Source: Tsukamurella conjunctivitidis (GTDB taxonomy: Bacteria > Actinomycetota > Actinomycetes > Mycobacteriales > Mycobacteriaceae). From it: DNA of 64,000 nt. Shown piece after piece: positions 25,212-34,088 of the stretch. Location of the stretch: positions 43,865 through 107,864 of the forward strand of contig NZ_VIGX01000012.1 of NCBI RefSeq assembly GCF_007858475.1, in the 5' to 3' direction. The first letter of the stretch is position 1; every line of letters begins with the position of its first letter. A model generated the notes under the pieces. It searched no databases. It was not told the origin of the DNA and saw only the letters and a list, made by a program, of their open reading frames with translations. A program made the position numbers and the translations under genes.

Positions 25212-26095
25212 CCGGCGGCGGGCGCCGCGGGGACGGCCGCGAGCGCGGTGTATCCGCCCGCGAGATCCGCTGCGCGGTGCAGCCCGATGTCGCGCAGGGC
25301 CGCGGCGGCCAGGGAACTGGAGTACCCCTCCGAGCACATCACGATCCACCGCACGTCCCAGCCGGTGGCCTCGGGGATCCGGGCGTCGGACGACGGGTCG
25401 AGCCGCCATTCGAGCACGTTCCGCTCGATGATCAGGGCGCCCTCGACCTCACCCTCGGCGGCGCGCTGGGCGGCGGGCCGGGTGTCCACGAGGATCGCGC
25501 CCGCCTCCAGCTCGGCGCGCAGGTCAGCGGCCTCGACGCGGTCGATGCGGTCCCGCGCACTCGCCAGCAGCTCGTCGATGCCGCGCCCGCCGGTGGGGCC
25601 CTCGGGTTCGTCGGTCAGTTCACTGCGCACCCTGCGGAGCCTACCGCCGGGCGTGACCTCGTAGTACGACATCGCGGTCAGCGGCGGCGAATACGCGTGC
25701 ACCGAGAGAGTGGGGGCCGTGGCCTCGCCGCTCGCCGCGTCGTGCGCGTCGGCGTGGCGGGTCACGTCGTGCACCCAGCCACGGTCGAAGGACGCCTGCC
25801 CGCCGGCGTCGATCCGGCGCTCCCGCAGCGCCTCCCCGTCCCAGCTGCGCTCCGCGAGCGCACCGGAGACCACCGTCAGGGCGCCCAGCGAGCCGGCGTG
25901 GTCGTGCAGCTCCGTCGACCGTTCGGGGACCCAGCTGATCAGCCAGACGTCCACCTCGTCGTCGCCCCACAGGCGCGTCGACCACCGCTCCCCCACCGGC
26001 CACTCGGTGGGGATCACGCGGTCGTAGTCGCCGGCACACACCTTGGCGGCCTCGGTCGCGGTGAGCGCCAGCAGGTCCGGTGCGGTATCGGTCAT
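25208..26095 (-). CDS. Cysteine dioxygenase-like cupin fused to a rhodanese domain
   Basis: A 295-residue two-domain protein. Residues 1-150 are a type I cysteine dioxygenase-like cupin with iron ligands His64 and His66 in ELHDHAGSLGAL, His109 in GWVHDV, and the family segment HAYSPPL (131-137). Residues 175-290 form a rhodanese-like domain with catalytic Cys254 in MCSEGYSSS. CDO makes cysteine sulfinate; the attached rhodanese may handle a persulfide or sulfinate product (inference). It lies tail-to-tail with devS, so any link to redox sensing rests on location only. Confidence 0.82.
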   Translation of the reverse strand: MTDTAPDLLALTATEAAKVCAGDYDRVIPTEWPVGERWSTRLWGDDEVDVWLISWVPERSTELHDHAGSLGALTVVSGALAERSWDGEALRERRIDAGGQASFDRGWVHDVTRHADAHDAASGEATAPTLSVHAYSPPLTAMSYYEVTPGGRLRRVRSELTDEPEGPTGGRGIDELLASARDRIDRVEAADLRAELEAGAILVDTRPAAQRAAEGEVEGALIIERNVLEWRLDPSSDARIPEATGWDVRWIVMCSEGYSSSLAAAALRDIGLHRAADLAGGYTALAAVPAAPAAG

Positions 26096-26161
26096 GCGGT
26101 TCAGTGTCGGACGGTGCGAGCGCCCGGTGAACCCTTCCGCTCACCGCGACCGAAAGCGTGC

Positions 26162-27136
26162 TCAGCGGACGAGGCCCACCTTCTTGAGCCAGGTCGCCGC
26201 CACGTCGGCGGGGTCGCGGCCCTCGATGTCGATCTGCCCGTTGAGCTCCTGCATGGTCTCGTTGGTCAGCAGGCGGCTGACCCTGCCCAGCACGTCCTTG
26301 ATCGCGGGATACTTCGCGAGCGCGTCCGTGCGGACCTCGGGCACGCCGTCGTAGGGCAGGAAGAACTTCCGGTCGTCCTCGAGCAACTGCAGGCCCAGCT
26401 TCCGGATCCGGCCGTCGGTCGCGTAGACGTCGCCGGCGAGGCAGGTGTTCGCCGAGATCGCCGAGTACACCACGCCCGCGTCCATCGTGGTGACGGTGTT
26501 CTGCGGTGTCCCGCTGCCGAGCGGCACCTCGTACTTCTGCAGCAGGGGTCCGAGTCCGTCCGGGCGGGAATGGAACTCGGGGTCCACGCAGAGGGTGCGC
26601 TGCGCCGGCGGCAGCCGGAACAGGTCGCTGAGGGTCCGCAGGTTCAGCTGCGCCTTCTGCGCGGGGGTCACCGCGAAGGCGTAGGTGTTGTTGAAGGGCG
26701 CGGGCTCGAGCACCTCGATGCCCTTGGCCCGCTCCGCCTCACGCACCCGGGTCAGCAACTCGGAGGAATCGCTGACGGTCTCGGTCTGCTTGAGGTAGCT
26801 GACCCAGATCGTGCCCGTGTACTCCCACGAGACGTCGGCGGCGCCGCTCGTCATGGCCTGCCGGGACGACATCGAACCCGGAGCGTTGGTGAGGTCGGTG
26901 ATCTGGGCGCCCGCCGCCTGCAGGATCGTGGTGCTGATCTTGCCGAGCAGAATGCCCTCGGAGAACGACTTCGACGTGACGGAGATCTTCGCGCCCGCCA
27001 GCGGGGTCCGTCCATCGGCGGACTCCGCGTGCACGAAGTGGCCGGACGAGCTCTCCAGCCCGCAGCCGGCGAGGACCAGGGACAGGGCCGCCAGCACCGG
27101 CAGCAGCGCGCGCCGCACGCGCGCCCGCCCCGTCAC
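26162..27136 (-). CDS. OpuCC/ProX-type glycine betaine ABC transporter substrate-binding lipoprotein
   Basis: A 324-residue lipoprotein with signal peptide RRALLPVLAALSLVLAGC and lipobox LAGC. The mature part has OpuAC-domain marks: KISVTSKSFSEGILLGKI, SWEYTGTIW, NNTYAFAV and the C-terminal VAATWLKKVGLV. It should bind glycine betaine, choline or a related osmolyte at the cell surface. GTG 27136 overlaps the TGA of the permease gene by four bases. It is the last of four overlapping genes. Confidence 0.88.
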   Translation of the reverse strand: MTGRARVRRALLPVLAALSLVLAGCGLESSSGHFVHAESADGRTPLAGAKISVTSKSFSEGILLGKISTTILQAAGAQITDLTNAPGSMSSRQAMTSGAADVSWEYTGTIWVSYLKQTETVSDSSELLTRVREAERAKGIEVLEPAPFNNTYAFAVTPAQKAQLNLRTLSDLFRLPPAQRTLCVDPEFHSRPDGLGPLLQKYEVPLGSGTPQNTVTTMDAGVVYSAISANTCLAGDVYATDGRIRKLGLQLLEDDRKFFLPYDGVPEVRTDALAKYPAIKDVLGRVSRLLTNETMQELNGQIDIEGRDPADVAATWLKKVGLVR

Positions 27137-27927
27137 GCGGTCACCCCGCGCAGGCCGCGCGGCGCCAGCAGGTACTCGGCGAGCCGGGCCAGCCAATCGA
27201 TGGCGAGCGCGAGCAGTGCGACGAGCAGGGCACCGGAGAAGAGCAGCGCCGGCAGGTACAGGGTCACGCCGGTGGTGATGAGCACGCCGAGCCCGCCGGC
27301 GCCGATGAAGGTGCCGAGCGTCGCGGTGCCCACCAGGATCACGAGCGCGGTGCGCACGCCGTGCAGGATCACCGGCACCGAGAGCGGCAGCTCCACACGG
27401 AGGAGGGTCTGGAAGGCGGAGAAGCCCTGCCCGCGTGCGGCTTCGATGACGCGATCGTCGACCTGCCGCAGGCCGGTGACGGTGTTCTGCAGGATCGGCA
27501 GGACCGCGTAGACCACGAGCGCGGCGACCGCGGTGCGGAAGCCGGTGCCGAACCACATGGCGAACAGCACCACCATGCCGAGGACGGGTGCCGCCTGGCC
27601 GACGTTGGCGAGCGCGACGATCACCGGCGCGACGCGGGCGAACCGCTTGCGCGTGACCAGGATCCCGAGGGGGATCGCGATCAGGACGACGAGCACGGCG
27701 GAGACCACGGTCAGCTGGATGTGCTGCCACACGGATTCGCCGAGTGCCGACCATTCGAGCTGGGCCTCGGTCTTGGTGAAGGTCTGCGCCGCGTGCCAGA
27801 TGAGATATCCGACGAAGCCCACGACCACGAGCAGGGGTTCGAGGATCAGGTCGATCGGCACGCCACCCGCGAACCGCGGCGTGGGTCCGACGCGCGCCGT
27901 CTTCGGCGCCTGGGCCGCGGCGGTCAC
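27133..27927 (-). CDS. Glycine betaine ABC transporter permease (OpuCB/OpuCD-like)
   Basis: A 264-residue BPD_transp_1 permease with about six TM helices. The N-terminus includes about 25 cytoplasmic residues before the first helix. The EAA loop is visible in DRVIEAARGQGFSAFQTLLRVELPLSVPVILHGV. GTG 27927 and the TGA of the ATPase gene overlap by four bases, and its own stop overlaps the binding protein, so the operon is translationally coupled. It pairs with the second permease at 29093-29737 as a heterodimer. Confidence 0.88.
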   Translation of the reverse strand: MTAAAQAPKTARVGPTPRFAGGVPIDLILEPLLVVVGFVGYLIWHAAQTFTKTEAQLEWSALGESVWQHIQLTVVSAVLVVLIAIPLGILVTRKRFARVAPVIVALANVGQAAPVLGMVVLFAMWFGTGFRTAVAALVVYAVLPILQNTVTGLRQVDDRVIEAARGQGFSAFQTLLRVELPLSVPVILHGVRTALVILVGTATLGTFIGAGGLGVLITTGVTLYLPALLFSGALLVALLALAIDWLARLAEYLLAPRGLRGVTA

Positions 27928-29096
27928 GACGGCGCCGCCCGATAGGTGTCGGCGGCCTGCTCCGGGTTCGCCAACGCTTGGCGCTCGCGGATCCGCTGCG
28001 CCACCTGTTCGATGGTGAGCGCGCCGATGACCTTGCCGCGCTGTGTGACCAGCACGCCGCCCTGGCTGGAGGCCAGCATCACGTCGAGCGCGTCGGCGAG
28101 CGTCGCGGTGCGCTCGGCCACGGGGAGCCGCTGATCCACGTACGTCGAGACCACCGGCTTGCTGAGCACCTCGGAGACCGAGGGCCAGGCCCGCGGCCGG
28201 TCCTCCTCGTCCACCACGACGACCCAGCTCAGCTTCGCCTCCTTCGCCCGCGCGGCCACCTCCTCCGACGGATCGCCGGGGCGGGCGATCACGACCGGCG
28301 CGCTGGGGATCTCCCCGACGGAGCTGAGCGAGAGGTGCTTGAGGGTGGCGCCCGAGCCGACGAACTCCTCGACGAAGGCGTTGGCGGGCGACGTGAGGAT
28401 CTCCTCGGGCGTGCCGAACTGCTCGATCTGGCCGCCCTCGGACAGGATCAGCACCCGGTCGCCGAGCTTGATCGCCTCGTCGACGTCGTGCGTGACGATC
28501 ACGATGGTCTTGTGCAGCTCCTCCTGGATCGCCAGGAGCTGGTCCTGCAGCCGGACGCGCGTGATGGGGTCAACGGCGCCGAAGGGCTCGTCCATGAGCA
28601 GGACGGGCGGGTCGGCCGCGAGGGCACGGGCCACGCCCACACGCTGCTGCTGCCCGCCGGACATCTCCTTGGGGAACCGACCCCGGAAGACGTCCGGATC
28701 CAGGCCGACGAGTTCGAGCAGTTCGGTGACCCGGGCGCGCGTGCGGGCCTTGTCCCAGCCGAGGAGGCCGGGCACGGCGCCGATGTTCTTCTCGACGGTC
28801 CAGTGCGGGAACAGGCCGCCCGCCTGCACGACGTAGCCGATGCCCTGCCGGAGGTCGTCGGCGTCGGCCTTGGTGACGTCGGTCCCGCCGATGAGTACCC
28901 GCCCCGAGGTCGGCTCGATCAGCCTGTTGATCATCTTCAGCGTGGTGGTCTTGCCGCAGCCGGAGGGCCCGACGATGGCGACCGTCTCCCCCGCCTCGAT
29001 GGCGATGGACAGCTCCTTCACCGCCGGCTTGTCCTGCCCGCGGTAGCGCTTGATCACCTTCTCCAGCTCGATCGAAACGCCGGTGGTTTCACTCAT
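27924..29096 (-). CDS. Glycine betaine ABC transporter ATPase with CBS domains (OpuCA/ProV-like)
   Basis: A 390-residue ABC ATPase. Walker A is GPSGCGKTT, signature MSGGQQQRVG, Walker B VLLMDEPFGAVD, and the switch His is in VIVTHDVDEA. After about residue 250 two CBS-like repeats follow (for example SVSEVLSKPVV and ALTIEQVAQRI), which in OpuA-type ATPases sense ionic strength. ATG 29096 overlaps the TGA of the upstream permease by four bases. It energises the two permeases of this cluster. Confidence 0.92.
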   Translation of the reverse strand: MSETTGVSIELEKVIKRYRGQDKPAVKELSIAIEAGETVAIVGPSGCGKTTTLKMINRLIEPTSGRVLIGGTDVTKADADDLRQGIGYVVQAGGLFPHWTVEKNIGAVPGLLGWDKARTRARVTELLELVGLDPDVFRGRFPKEMSGGQQQRVGVARALAADPPVLLMDEPFGAVDPITRVRLQDQLLAIQEELHKTIVIVTHDVDEAIKLGDRVLILSEGGQIEQFGTPEEILTSPANAFVEEFVGSGATLKHLSLSSVGEIPSAPVVIARPGDPSEEVAARAKEAKLSWVVVVDEEDRPRAWPSVSEVLSKPVVSTYVDQRLPVAERTATLADALDVMLASSQGGVLVTQRGKVIGALTIEQVAQRIRERQALANPEQAADTYRAAPS

Positions 29097-29737
29097 CGCA
29101 GTCCCTTCGAGACGGTGACGCGGCCCAGCAGGACCAGCAGGCCGTCGAGTACGAGCGCGACGGCCACCACGAGAACGGTGCCCACCAACGCGGATTCGAG
29201 GGCGCCCGCGCCGCCGAGGCGGGCGAGGCCGGAGAAGATCAGGGAGCCCAGGCCCGGGCCGAGCACGTAGGCGACGACCGTCGCGACGCCGACGACGAGC
29301 TGCGTACTGACCCGGATCCCGGTGAGGATCACGGGCCAGGCGTTGGGCAGCTCGACCGTCGTCAGCACGCGCCAGCGGGGCATGCCGAGGCCGCGCGCGG
29401 CCTCGACGAGCGCGGGCGGCACCGCCTGCAGCCCGACGATCGCGCTGGTCAGGATCGGCAGTGTCGCGTAGAAGGCGAGCATCGTGACCGACGGCGTGAC
29501 GCCCAGCCCGAACACGATGAGCAGCAGCGCCAGGAGCGCGAGGGACGGCACCGTCATGCCGACGGACGCGACGGCGGTGGCGAACGCGGCGCCCGCGCGG
29601 GAGCGGTACACCAGCGCGGCGATGACCAGCGCGATCACCGCCCCCAGCACCACGCACTGGATCACCAGGGAGGCGTGTTGATAGGTCAGGAAGCCGAGCT
29701 GACCCCCACGACCGTCGAGGAATCTTCGGAGGTCCAC
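29093..29737 (-). CDS. Glycine betaine ABC transporter permease (second subunit)
   Basis: A 214-residue permease with about five TM helices and a BPD_transp_1 EAA loop, PALVEAARGLGMPRWRVLTTVELPNAWPVILTG. It is first in the four-gene osmoprotectant operon. GTG 29737 is the likely start (MDLRRFLDGRGGQLGFLTYQHASLV), giving the usual short cytoplasmic head. The transcript probably starts in the 219-base space before the divergent helR gene, where TATACA on the minus strand (29876-29871) is a possible -10. Confidence 0.88.
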   Translation of the reverse strand: MDLRRFLDGRGGQLGFLTYQHASLVIQCVVLGAVIALVIAALVYRSRAGAAFATAVASVGMTVPSLALLALLLIVFGLGVTPSVTMLAFYATLPILTSAIVGLQAVPPALVEAARGLGMPRWRVLTTVELPNAWPVILTGIRVSTQLVVGVATVVAYVLGPGLGSLIFSGLARLGGAGALESALVGTVLVVAVALVLDGLLVLLGRVTVSKGLR

Positions 29738-29885
29738 TCGTCCGAACCTACAGACGATGCGCGCTTCCCGCGCGGTTCGCGTCAGAGTGGGCGCAACCGG
29801 CGTGCCGTGACGGGGGCCTGATCGAGCGGGAACGGGCGCGCGCGAACGCGGAATCTCTCTCCCACTTCACTGTATAGCCCACCCC

Positions 29886-29904
29886 GGGCCTTGCCGCAAG
29901 GCCC
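29886..29904. promoter_or_regulatory. Rifamycin-associated element (RAE)-like inverted repeat
   Basis: GGGCCTTGCCGCAAGGCCC is a perfect 19-base inverted repeat (9+1+9) lying 52 bases before the helR ATG. Size, symmetry and the TTGC-GCAA core agree with the rifamycin-associated element found upstream of rifamycin-resistance genes, including helR, in actinobacteria (consensus recalled, not checked). Confidence 0.7.
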
Positions 29905-29921
29905 CGTCCGGGGCGCATACT
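29891..29921 (+). promoter_or_regulatory. Candidate helR promoter
   Basis: TTGCCG (29891-29896, inside the inverted repeat) and CATACT (29916-29921) are spaced 19 bases apart and could be the -35 and -10. Transcription would then begin near 29928, leaving a leader of about 29 bases before ATG 29957. Confidence 0.4.
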
Positions 29922-29956
29922 CGCTGGCCGGATCCGAATTCTTGCGAGGTGGGTGC

Positions 29957-32152
29957 ATGTCCGAGTACGAGAACGAGCTGACCGAGGAACTGATGCAGGA
30001 GCGTGCGTACGTCGCGGGGTTGTACGCGCGGTTGGACGCCGAACGGGACCGAGCGCGGCGACGCTACACGAACGCGCTCCGCGACCACGAGGGCAGGGCG
30101 GTGGACCGGGAGGGCGATGTGATGACCTCCGCGCGGGAGGTGCGGCGGTTGAGCGTGGCCGAGGAGGGGCTGGCCTTCGGCCGGCTCGACGGGGAGCCCG
30201 GCGGCACCGTCGGGACGCGGTACGTGGGGCGCCTGGGCCTGTTCGACGAGGAGGACGGCGACCGGGAACTACTTCTGGACTGGCGGGCCCCGGCGTCGCG
30301 GCCCTTCTACACGGCGACGGGTGCGCACCCGGAGGGCGTGCACCGGCGACGCCAGTTCCTCAGCGACGGCCGCACGCTGACCGCGTTCACCGACGAGATG
30401 CTGGGCCGGCCGGGCGCCGACGCCCGCGGCGACGCGGCGCTGCTGGCCGCCGTGAACGCGCCGCGCGGCGAGGGGATGCGCGACATCGTCGCGACCATCC
30501 AGGCCGATCAGGACCGGATCATCCGTTCCGACAACCCCGGGGTCACCGTGATCGAGGGCGGGCCGGGCACGGGCAAGACCGTGGTGGCGCTGCATCGCGT
30601 GGCGTACCTGCTGTACACGCAGCGGGCGCGGTTCGAGCGGCACGGCGTGCTGGTGGTGGGGCCGAACACGTCCTTCCTGCAGCACATCGGGCGGGTGCTG
30701 CCCTCGCTCGGCGAATCGGACGTGGTCTTCGCGACGCCCGCCACGCTGTATCCGGGCGTCGCGGCCCGGGCCGAGGACGCGCCCGCGGTGGCGCGGATCA
30801 AGGGCGCGGCCGCGATGGCGGACGTCCTCGCCGCCGCGGTCGCGGATCGTCGCACGTTGCCGGAGACGCCGGTCTCCATCGGGCTGGGCGACGCGACCGT
30901 GCGGATCGAGGCCGACGTGGTCGGCTGGGCGCGGGACGAAGCCCGGATGAGCGGGCAGCCGCACAACCAGGCGCGCGCCGTCTTCCTCGACGTGCTGACG
31001 TGGGCGATCACCGAACGCGCGCTGGGCCGGATCGGGAAGCAGTGGCTGCGGCGCGAGGACACCCGGGCCTGGGAGGAGATGCGCGGCAGCATGCTCGCCG
31101 ACCTCGCGATCGACGGGACCTTCCGGCGGACCGTCGACGCGCTGTGGCCCGTGCTCTCCCCGGAGGCCCTCCTCGCGGACCTGCTGAGCTCTCCCGAGCG
31201 CCTGGCCGCGGCGGGCGCCGACCCGTCGCTGCTGCGGGCCGACGGTGCCGCGTGGACCGTCTCCGACGTGCCCCTGCTGGACGAGCTCGCCGAGCTGCTC
31301 GGCCCGCACGAGGCGCCGGACGACACCGCCGCGGCCGCGGCCCGGAAGGAGCAGGCGGAGTTCGCGGAGGGGGTGCTGGATTCGCTGGTGTCGCGGGCGG
31401 ATTCGATGGACGACGAGGACCATCTCTTCGCCACCGACCTGCTCTACGCCGACGACCTGGCCGGGCGGTTCGAGGAGCGGGACACCCGCGACCTGGTGGA
31501 GCGCGCGGCGGCGGACCGGACGTGGGTGTACCGGCACGTGGTGGTCGACGAGGCGCAGGAGCTCTCGGCGATGGACTGGCGAGTGCTGATGCGGCGCTGC
31601 CCGTCCCGGTCGTTCACGGTGGTCGGCGACCTCACCCAGCGCAGCGCCCCCGCGGGCGCCCGCACGTGGGGCGAGATGCTGGATCCGTACGTCGCCGACC
31701 GGTGGGCGTACACCGCGCTCACCGTGAACTACCGCACCCCGTCGGAGATCATGGCGGTGGCGGCCGACCTCCTCGCGGAGTTCGCTCCCGGCGCCGTGCC
31801 GCCGGAGTCGGTGCGCGCCTCCGGGAATCGCCCATGGGCACGGCGGGTGACCGACGAGGGCCTGGCCGGCGCGATCGAGGCCTTCACTCGCGACGAGGCG
31901 GGCCGGGAGGGCACGTCGGTCGTCATCGGGCCCGACGGCACGCCCGGCGCGGTGCCGCCGTCGGAGACGAAGGGGCTCGAGTTCGACGCGGTGCTGGTGG
32001 TGGATCCCGAGGCGATCCTCACCGCGGGCGAGCGCGGAGCGGCGGAGCTGTACGTGGCGCTCACCCGCGCGACGCAGCGGCTCGGGGTGCTGCACCGCGC
32101 GCCGCTGCCGGCGTGCCTGGCCGGGCTCGAGAGCCCCGTGGCCACGGCGTGA
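29957..32152 (+). CDS. helR: HelR/HelD-like RNA polymerase recycling ATPase
   Basis: A UvrD-like SF1 ATPase of 731 residues. The first 60 residues are a charged coiled coil (ERAYVAGLYARLDAERDRARRR), the arm that HelD-class proteins insert into the RNA polymerase secondary channel. Walker A is EGGPGTGKT (about 200-208), Walker B VVVDEAQELSAMDW, and later motifs TLTVNYRTP and ETKGLEFDAVLVVDPE with YVALTRATQRL close the helicase core. Actinobacterial HelR removes rifamycin-stalled RNA polymerase. ATG 29957 fits the family N-terminus. The RAE-like repeat upstream supports a rifamycin-response role. Confidence 0.85.
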   Translation: MSEYENELTEELMQERAYVAGLYARLDAERDRARRRYTNALRDHEGRAVDREGDVMTSAREVRRLSVAEEGLAFGRLDGEPGGTVGTRYVGRLGLFDEEDGDRELLLDWRAPASRPFYTATGAHPEGVHRRRQFLSDGRTLTAFTDEMLGRPGADARGDAALLAAVNAPRGEGMRDIVATIQADQDRIIRSDNPGVTVIEGGPGTGKTVVALHRVAYLLYTQRARFERHGVLVVGPNTSFLQHIGRVLPSLGESDVVFATPATLYPGVAARAEDAPAVARIKGAAAMADVLAAAVADRRTLPETPVSIGLGDATVRIEADVVGWARDEARMSGQPHNQARAVFLDVLTWAITERALGRIGKQWLRREDTRAWEEMRGSMLADLAIDGTFRRTVDALWPVLSPEALLADLLSSPERLAAAGADPSLLRADGAAWTVSDVPLLDELAELLGPHEAPDDTAAAAARKEQAEFAEGVLDSLVSRADSMDDEDHLFATDLLYADDLAGRFEERDTRDLVERAAADRTWVYRHVVVDEAQELSAMDWRVLMRRCPSRSFTVVGDLTQRSAPAGARTWGEMLDPYVADRWAYTALTVNYRTPSEIMAVAADLLAEFAPGAVPPESVRASGNRPWARRVTDEGLAGAIEAFTRDEAGREGTSVVIGPDGTPGAVPPSETKGLEFDAVLVVDPEAILTAGERGAAELYVALTRATQRLGVLHRAPLPACLAGLESPVATA

Positions 32153-32170
32153 TCAGCACGCACGGCGTGC

Positions 32171-32785
32171 TCAGCCTCCGCCCTTGATCCAGTCCAGCGC
32201 GATCGCCACGACGGCCGCGTTGAAGAAGAAGCTGAGCACGCTGTGCGCGATCACCAGGCGGCGCGTGGAGCGCTTGGTGACGGTGACGTCCGAGACCGCG
32301 AACGAGGTGCCGATCGTGATGGAGAAGTAGACGAACTCGGTGAGCTGCGGCCGTTCGCACGCGGGGAAGACGAGGCCGGGATCGCCCGCGAAATAGTCCC
32401 GGGCGTAGATCTGCGCGAACGCGGTGTGCAGCAGTATCCAGGACAGCAGCACCGTCGCCGCCGCGGCGGGCTGCAAGAACGAATCGGAGTCCTCACCCCG
32501 GGTCGCGATCATCAGGAAGCCGCCCACGAGGCCCGAGCCGCTGACCACCAGCGCGAACAGGGTGGTCTGCCAGCGCGGCGCGAGCAACTCCGGATCGTCG
32601 TCCTCGACGGGGATCCGCCGGTGCAGCAGGAGCCATCCCGCAGTGACGTAGGCGATCGCGGCCACGTCCCACGCGATGAGCAGCGGCACTGCGGCGCGGC
32701 CGAACAGCAGCACCGCGGCCAGCCACGCGAGGCCCAGCAGCGTGAGCACCGTCTCGAGCAGGGGGACCATCACCGAACGTCGCAT
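32171..32785 (-). CDS. DUF1345 membrane protein
   Basis: A 204-residue protein with five or six TM helices and DUF1345 marks: LIAWDVAAIAYV near the N-terminus, FVYFSITIGTSFAVSDVTVTKRSTRRLVIAHSVLSFFFN near the C-terminus. The family has no assigned function. The start is ATG 32785 or, six codons in, ATG 32770. It is convergent with helR (18 bases between stops) and divergent from a TetR gene, with 48 bases shared, so the TetR protein may regulate it. Confidence 0.8.
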   Translation of the reverse strand: MRRSVMVPLLETVLTLLGLAWLAAVLLFGRAAVPLLIAWDVAAIAYVTAGWLLLHRRIPVEDDDPELLAPRWQTTLFALVVSGSGLVGGFLMIATRGEDSDSFLQPAAAATVLLSWILLHTAFAQIYARDYFAGDPGLVFPACERPQLTEFVYFSITIGTSFAVSDVTVTKRSTRRLVIAHSVLSFFFNAAVVAIALDWIKGGG

Positions 32786-32821
32786 GCGGCAAGCTTTCCA
32801 CGGCACCGGGCGCTCGGCGGA

Positions 32822-32827
32822 TACCAT
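32822..32827 (+). promoter_or_regulatory. -10 element of the TetR gene at 32834
   Basis: TACCAT fits TANNNT and ends six bases before ATG 32834, suggesting a leaderless transcript. Confidence 0.4.
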
Positions 32828-32833
32828 CGCCGC

Positions 32834-33403
32834 ATGCCCCCCGCCCGCTCGAGCCCGTCGCGCTACGTCCAACTGCGATTCCTGGAGGCGGGCCTGGCGG
32901 TGCTGGCGGAGCGGGGGCACGCGGCGCTCAAGCTGGCCGCGGTGTGCGAGCAGGCGGGCTCGTCGACGGGCAGCTTCTACCACGCCTACCCGAGCTGGCC
33001 CGAGTTCACCTCGGCGCTCATCGCGTACTGGCGACAGACCAAGAGCGACCGGCTGATCGAGGCCGCGCGCCAGGTGCCCGACGCCTACGACCGGTTGATG
33101 TCGCTCATCGACGTCGGCATGACGCTGCCGCACGCCACCGAGGCGGCGATCCGGGTGTGGGCCGCGCACGACCCGGAGGTGGCGCGGCACCAGGCGGCGG
33201 TCGACCTCGAGCGGCGCGACGTGATCGCGGAGACCTACACCGAGGTGATCGGGGACCGCGAGCTCGCGGAGAAGTACGCGACCACCGCGCTGTACCTGCT
33301 GGTGGGTTACGAGAGCGGCACGCTGCAATCGCTCGACACGCTGGCCTTCGCCTTCCGTACCTTCACCGACGGTGCCCTCGGCGGGCCGCCCGAGGCCGAC
33401 TGA
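32834..33403 (+). CDS. TetR-family regulator
   Basis: A 189-residue regulator. The HTH region reads ALKLAAVCEQAGSSTGSFYHAYPSWPEFTSALI (about residues 31-63), typical for TetR. The C-terminal part is helical, with HATEAAIRVWAAHDPEVARHQA and EKYATTALYLLVGYESG. It is divergent from the DUF1345 gene, which is its most likely target, and tail-to-tail with another TetR gene. The ligand is unknown. Confidence 0.8.
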   Translation: MPPARSSPSRYVQLRFLEAGLAVLAERGHAALKLAAVCEQAGSSTGSFYHAYPSWPEFTSALIAYWRQTKSDRLIEAARQVPDAYDRLMSLIDVGMTLPHATEAAIRVWAAHDPEVARHQAAVDLERRDVIAETYTEVIGDRELAEKYATTALYLLVGYESGTLQSLDTLAFAFRTFTDGALGGPPEAD

Positions 33404-33449
33404 ACGCGGGGCCGGGGACGAGGAGGCGCGGCCGCCTGCGGGTGGGGCG

Positions 33450-34088
33450 TCAGCGGCTCCGGCGGACCACGAGGGCGTCGAGCAGATCGAAGACCTGCGC
33501 GGTGAGGACGGCGCCCGCGTTCTCATCGCCGAGGACGCGGCGACGGACGGCGCGCTCGAAGGGCCCGTCGAGTGCGGCGTAGGTGCCCGCGGCGTCGAGG
33601 AGCGGCGTGCCGCCCGCGAGCTCCGCGTAGCGGCTCACGACCCGCCAGATCATCGCCTCGAGCGAGCCGTCGATCTCGCGCACGTCGTCGGTGAGAGCCG
33701 CCTCGAACATGGCCTGCGAGCGCAGGTCGTACCAGAGCTTATGGGTAGGGAGGTCGTGCTCCATGGTGGCGGCCAGCCGCTCCGCGAACCGCAGGCGCAG
33801 CGCGGCCGCATCGTCGTCGGGACGGAGCACGTCGTCGTAGGAGGCGATGCACTCGGCCTTGTAGAGGTGCACGCAGTGCGCGATGAGCTCGAGCCGGTCG
33901 GCGAAGTAGTAGTGCAGCACGCCGTGGCTGTACTCCGAGTTCGCGGCGATCTCGCGGAGGCTGGTGCGGGCGTAGCCGAGCTCGGAGAGGGTCTTGAGGG
34001 CCGCACGGGCCAGCTCGTCGCGCTTGGCCGCGACCTTAGTGGCGTGCTTGGTGGCGCCCACGGCAGCGGGCGCGATCACCTCGGTCAC
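33450..34088 (-). CDS. TetR-family regulator divergent from the SDR operon
   Basis: A 212-residue TetR protein with HTH TSLREIAANSEYSHGVLHYYFADRLELIAHCV at about residues 42-74. The C-terminal domain includes LPTHKLWYDLRSQAMFEAALTDDVREID, similar to TetR proteins next to lipid or ketone catabolic genes. It faces away from the SDR / dehydrogenase-like / CoA ligase operon across 196 bases that hold an imperfect 21-base palindrome, so local repression of that operon is likely (inference from layout). Confidence 0.82.
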   Translation of the reverse strand: MTEVIAPAAVGATKHATKVAAKRDELARAALKTLSELGYARTSLREIAANSEYSHGVLHYYFADRLELIAHCVHLYKAECIASYDDVLRPDDDAAALRLRFAERLAATMEHDLPTHKLWYDLRSQAMFEAALTDDVREIDGSLEAMIWRVVSRYAELAGGTPLLDAAGTYAALDGPFERAVRRRVLGDENAGAVLTAQVFDLLDALVVRRSR

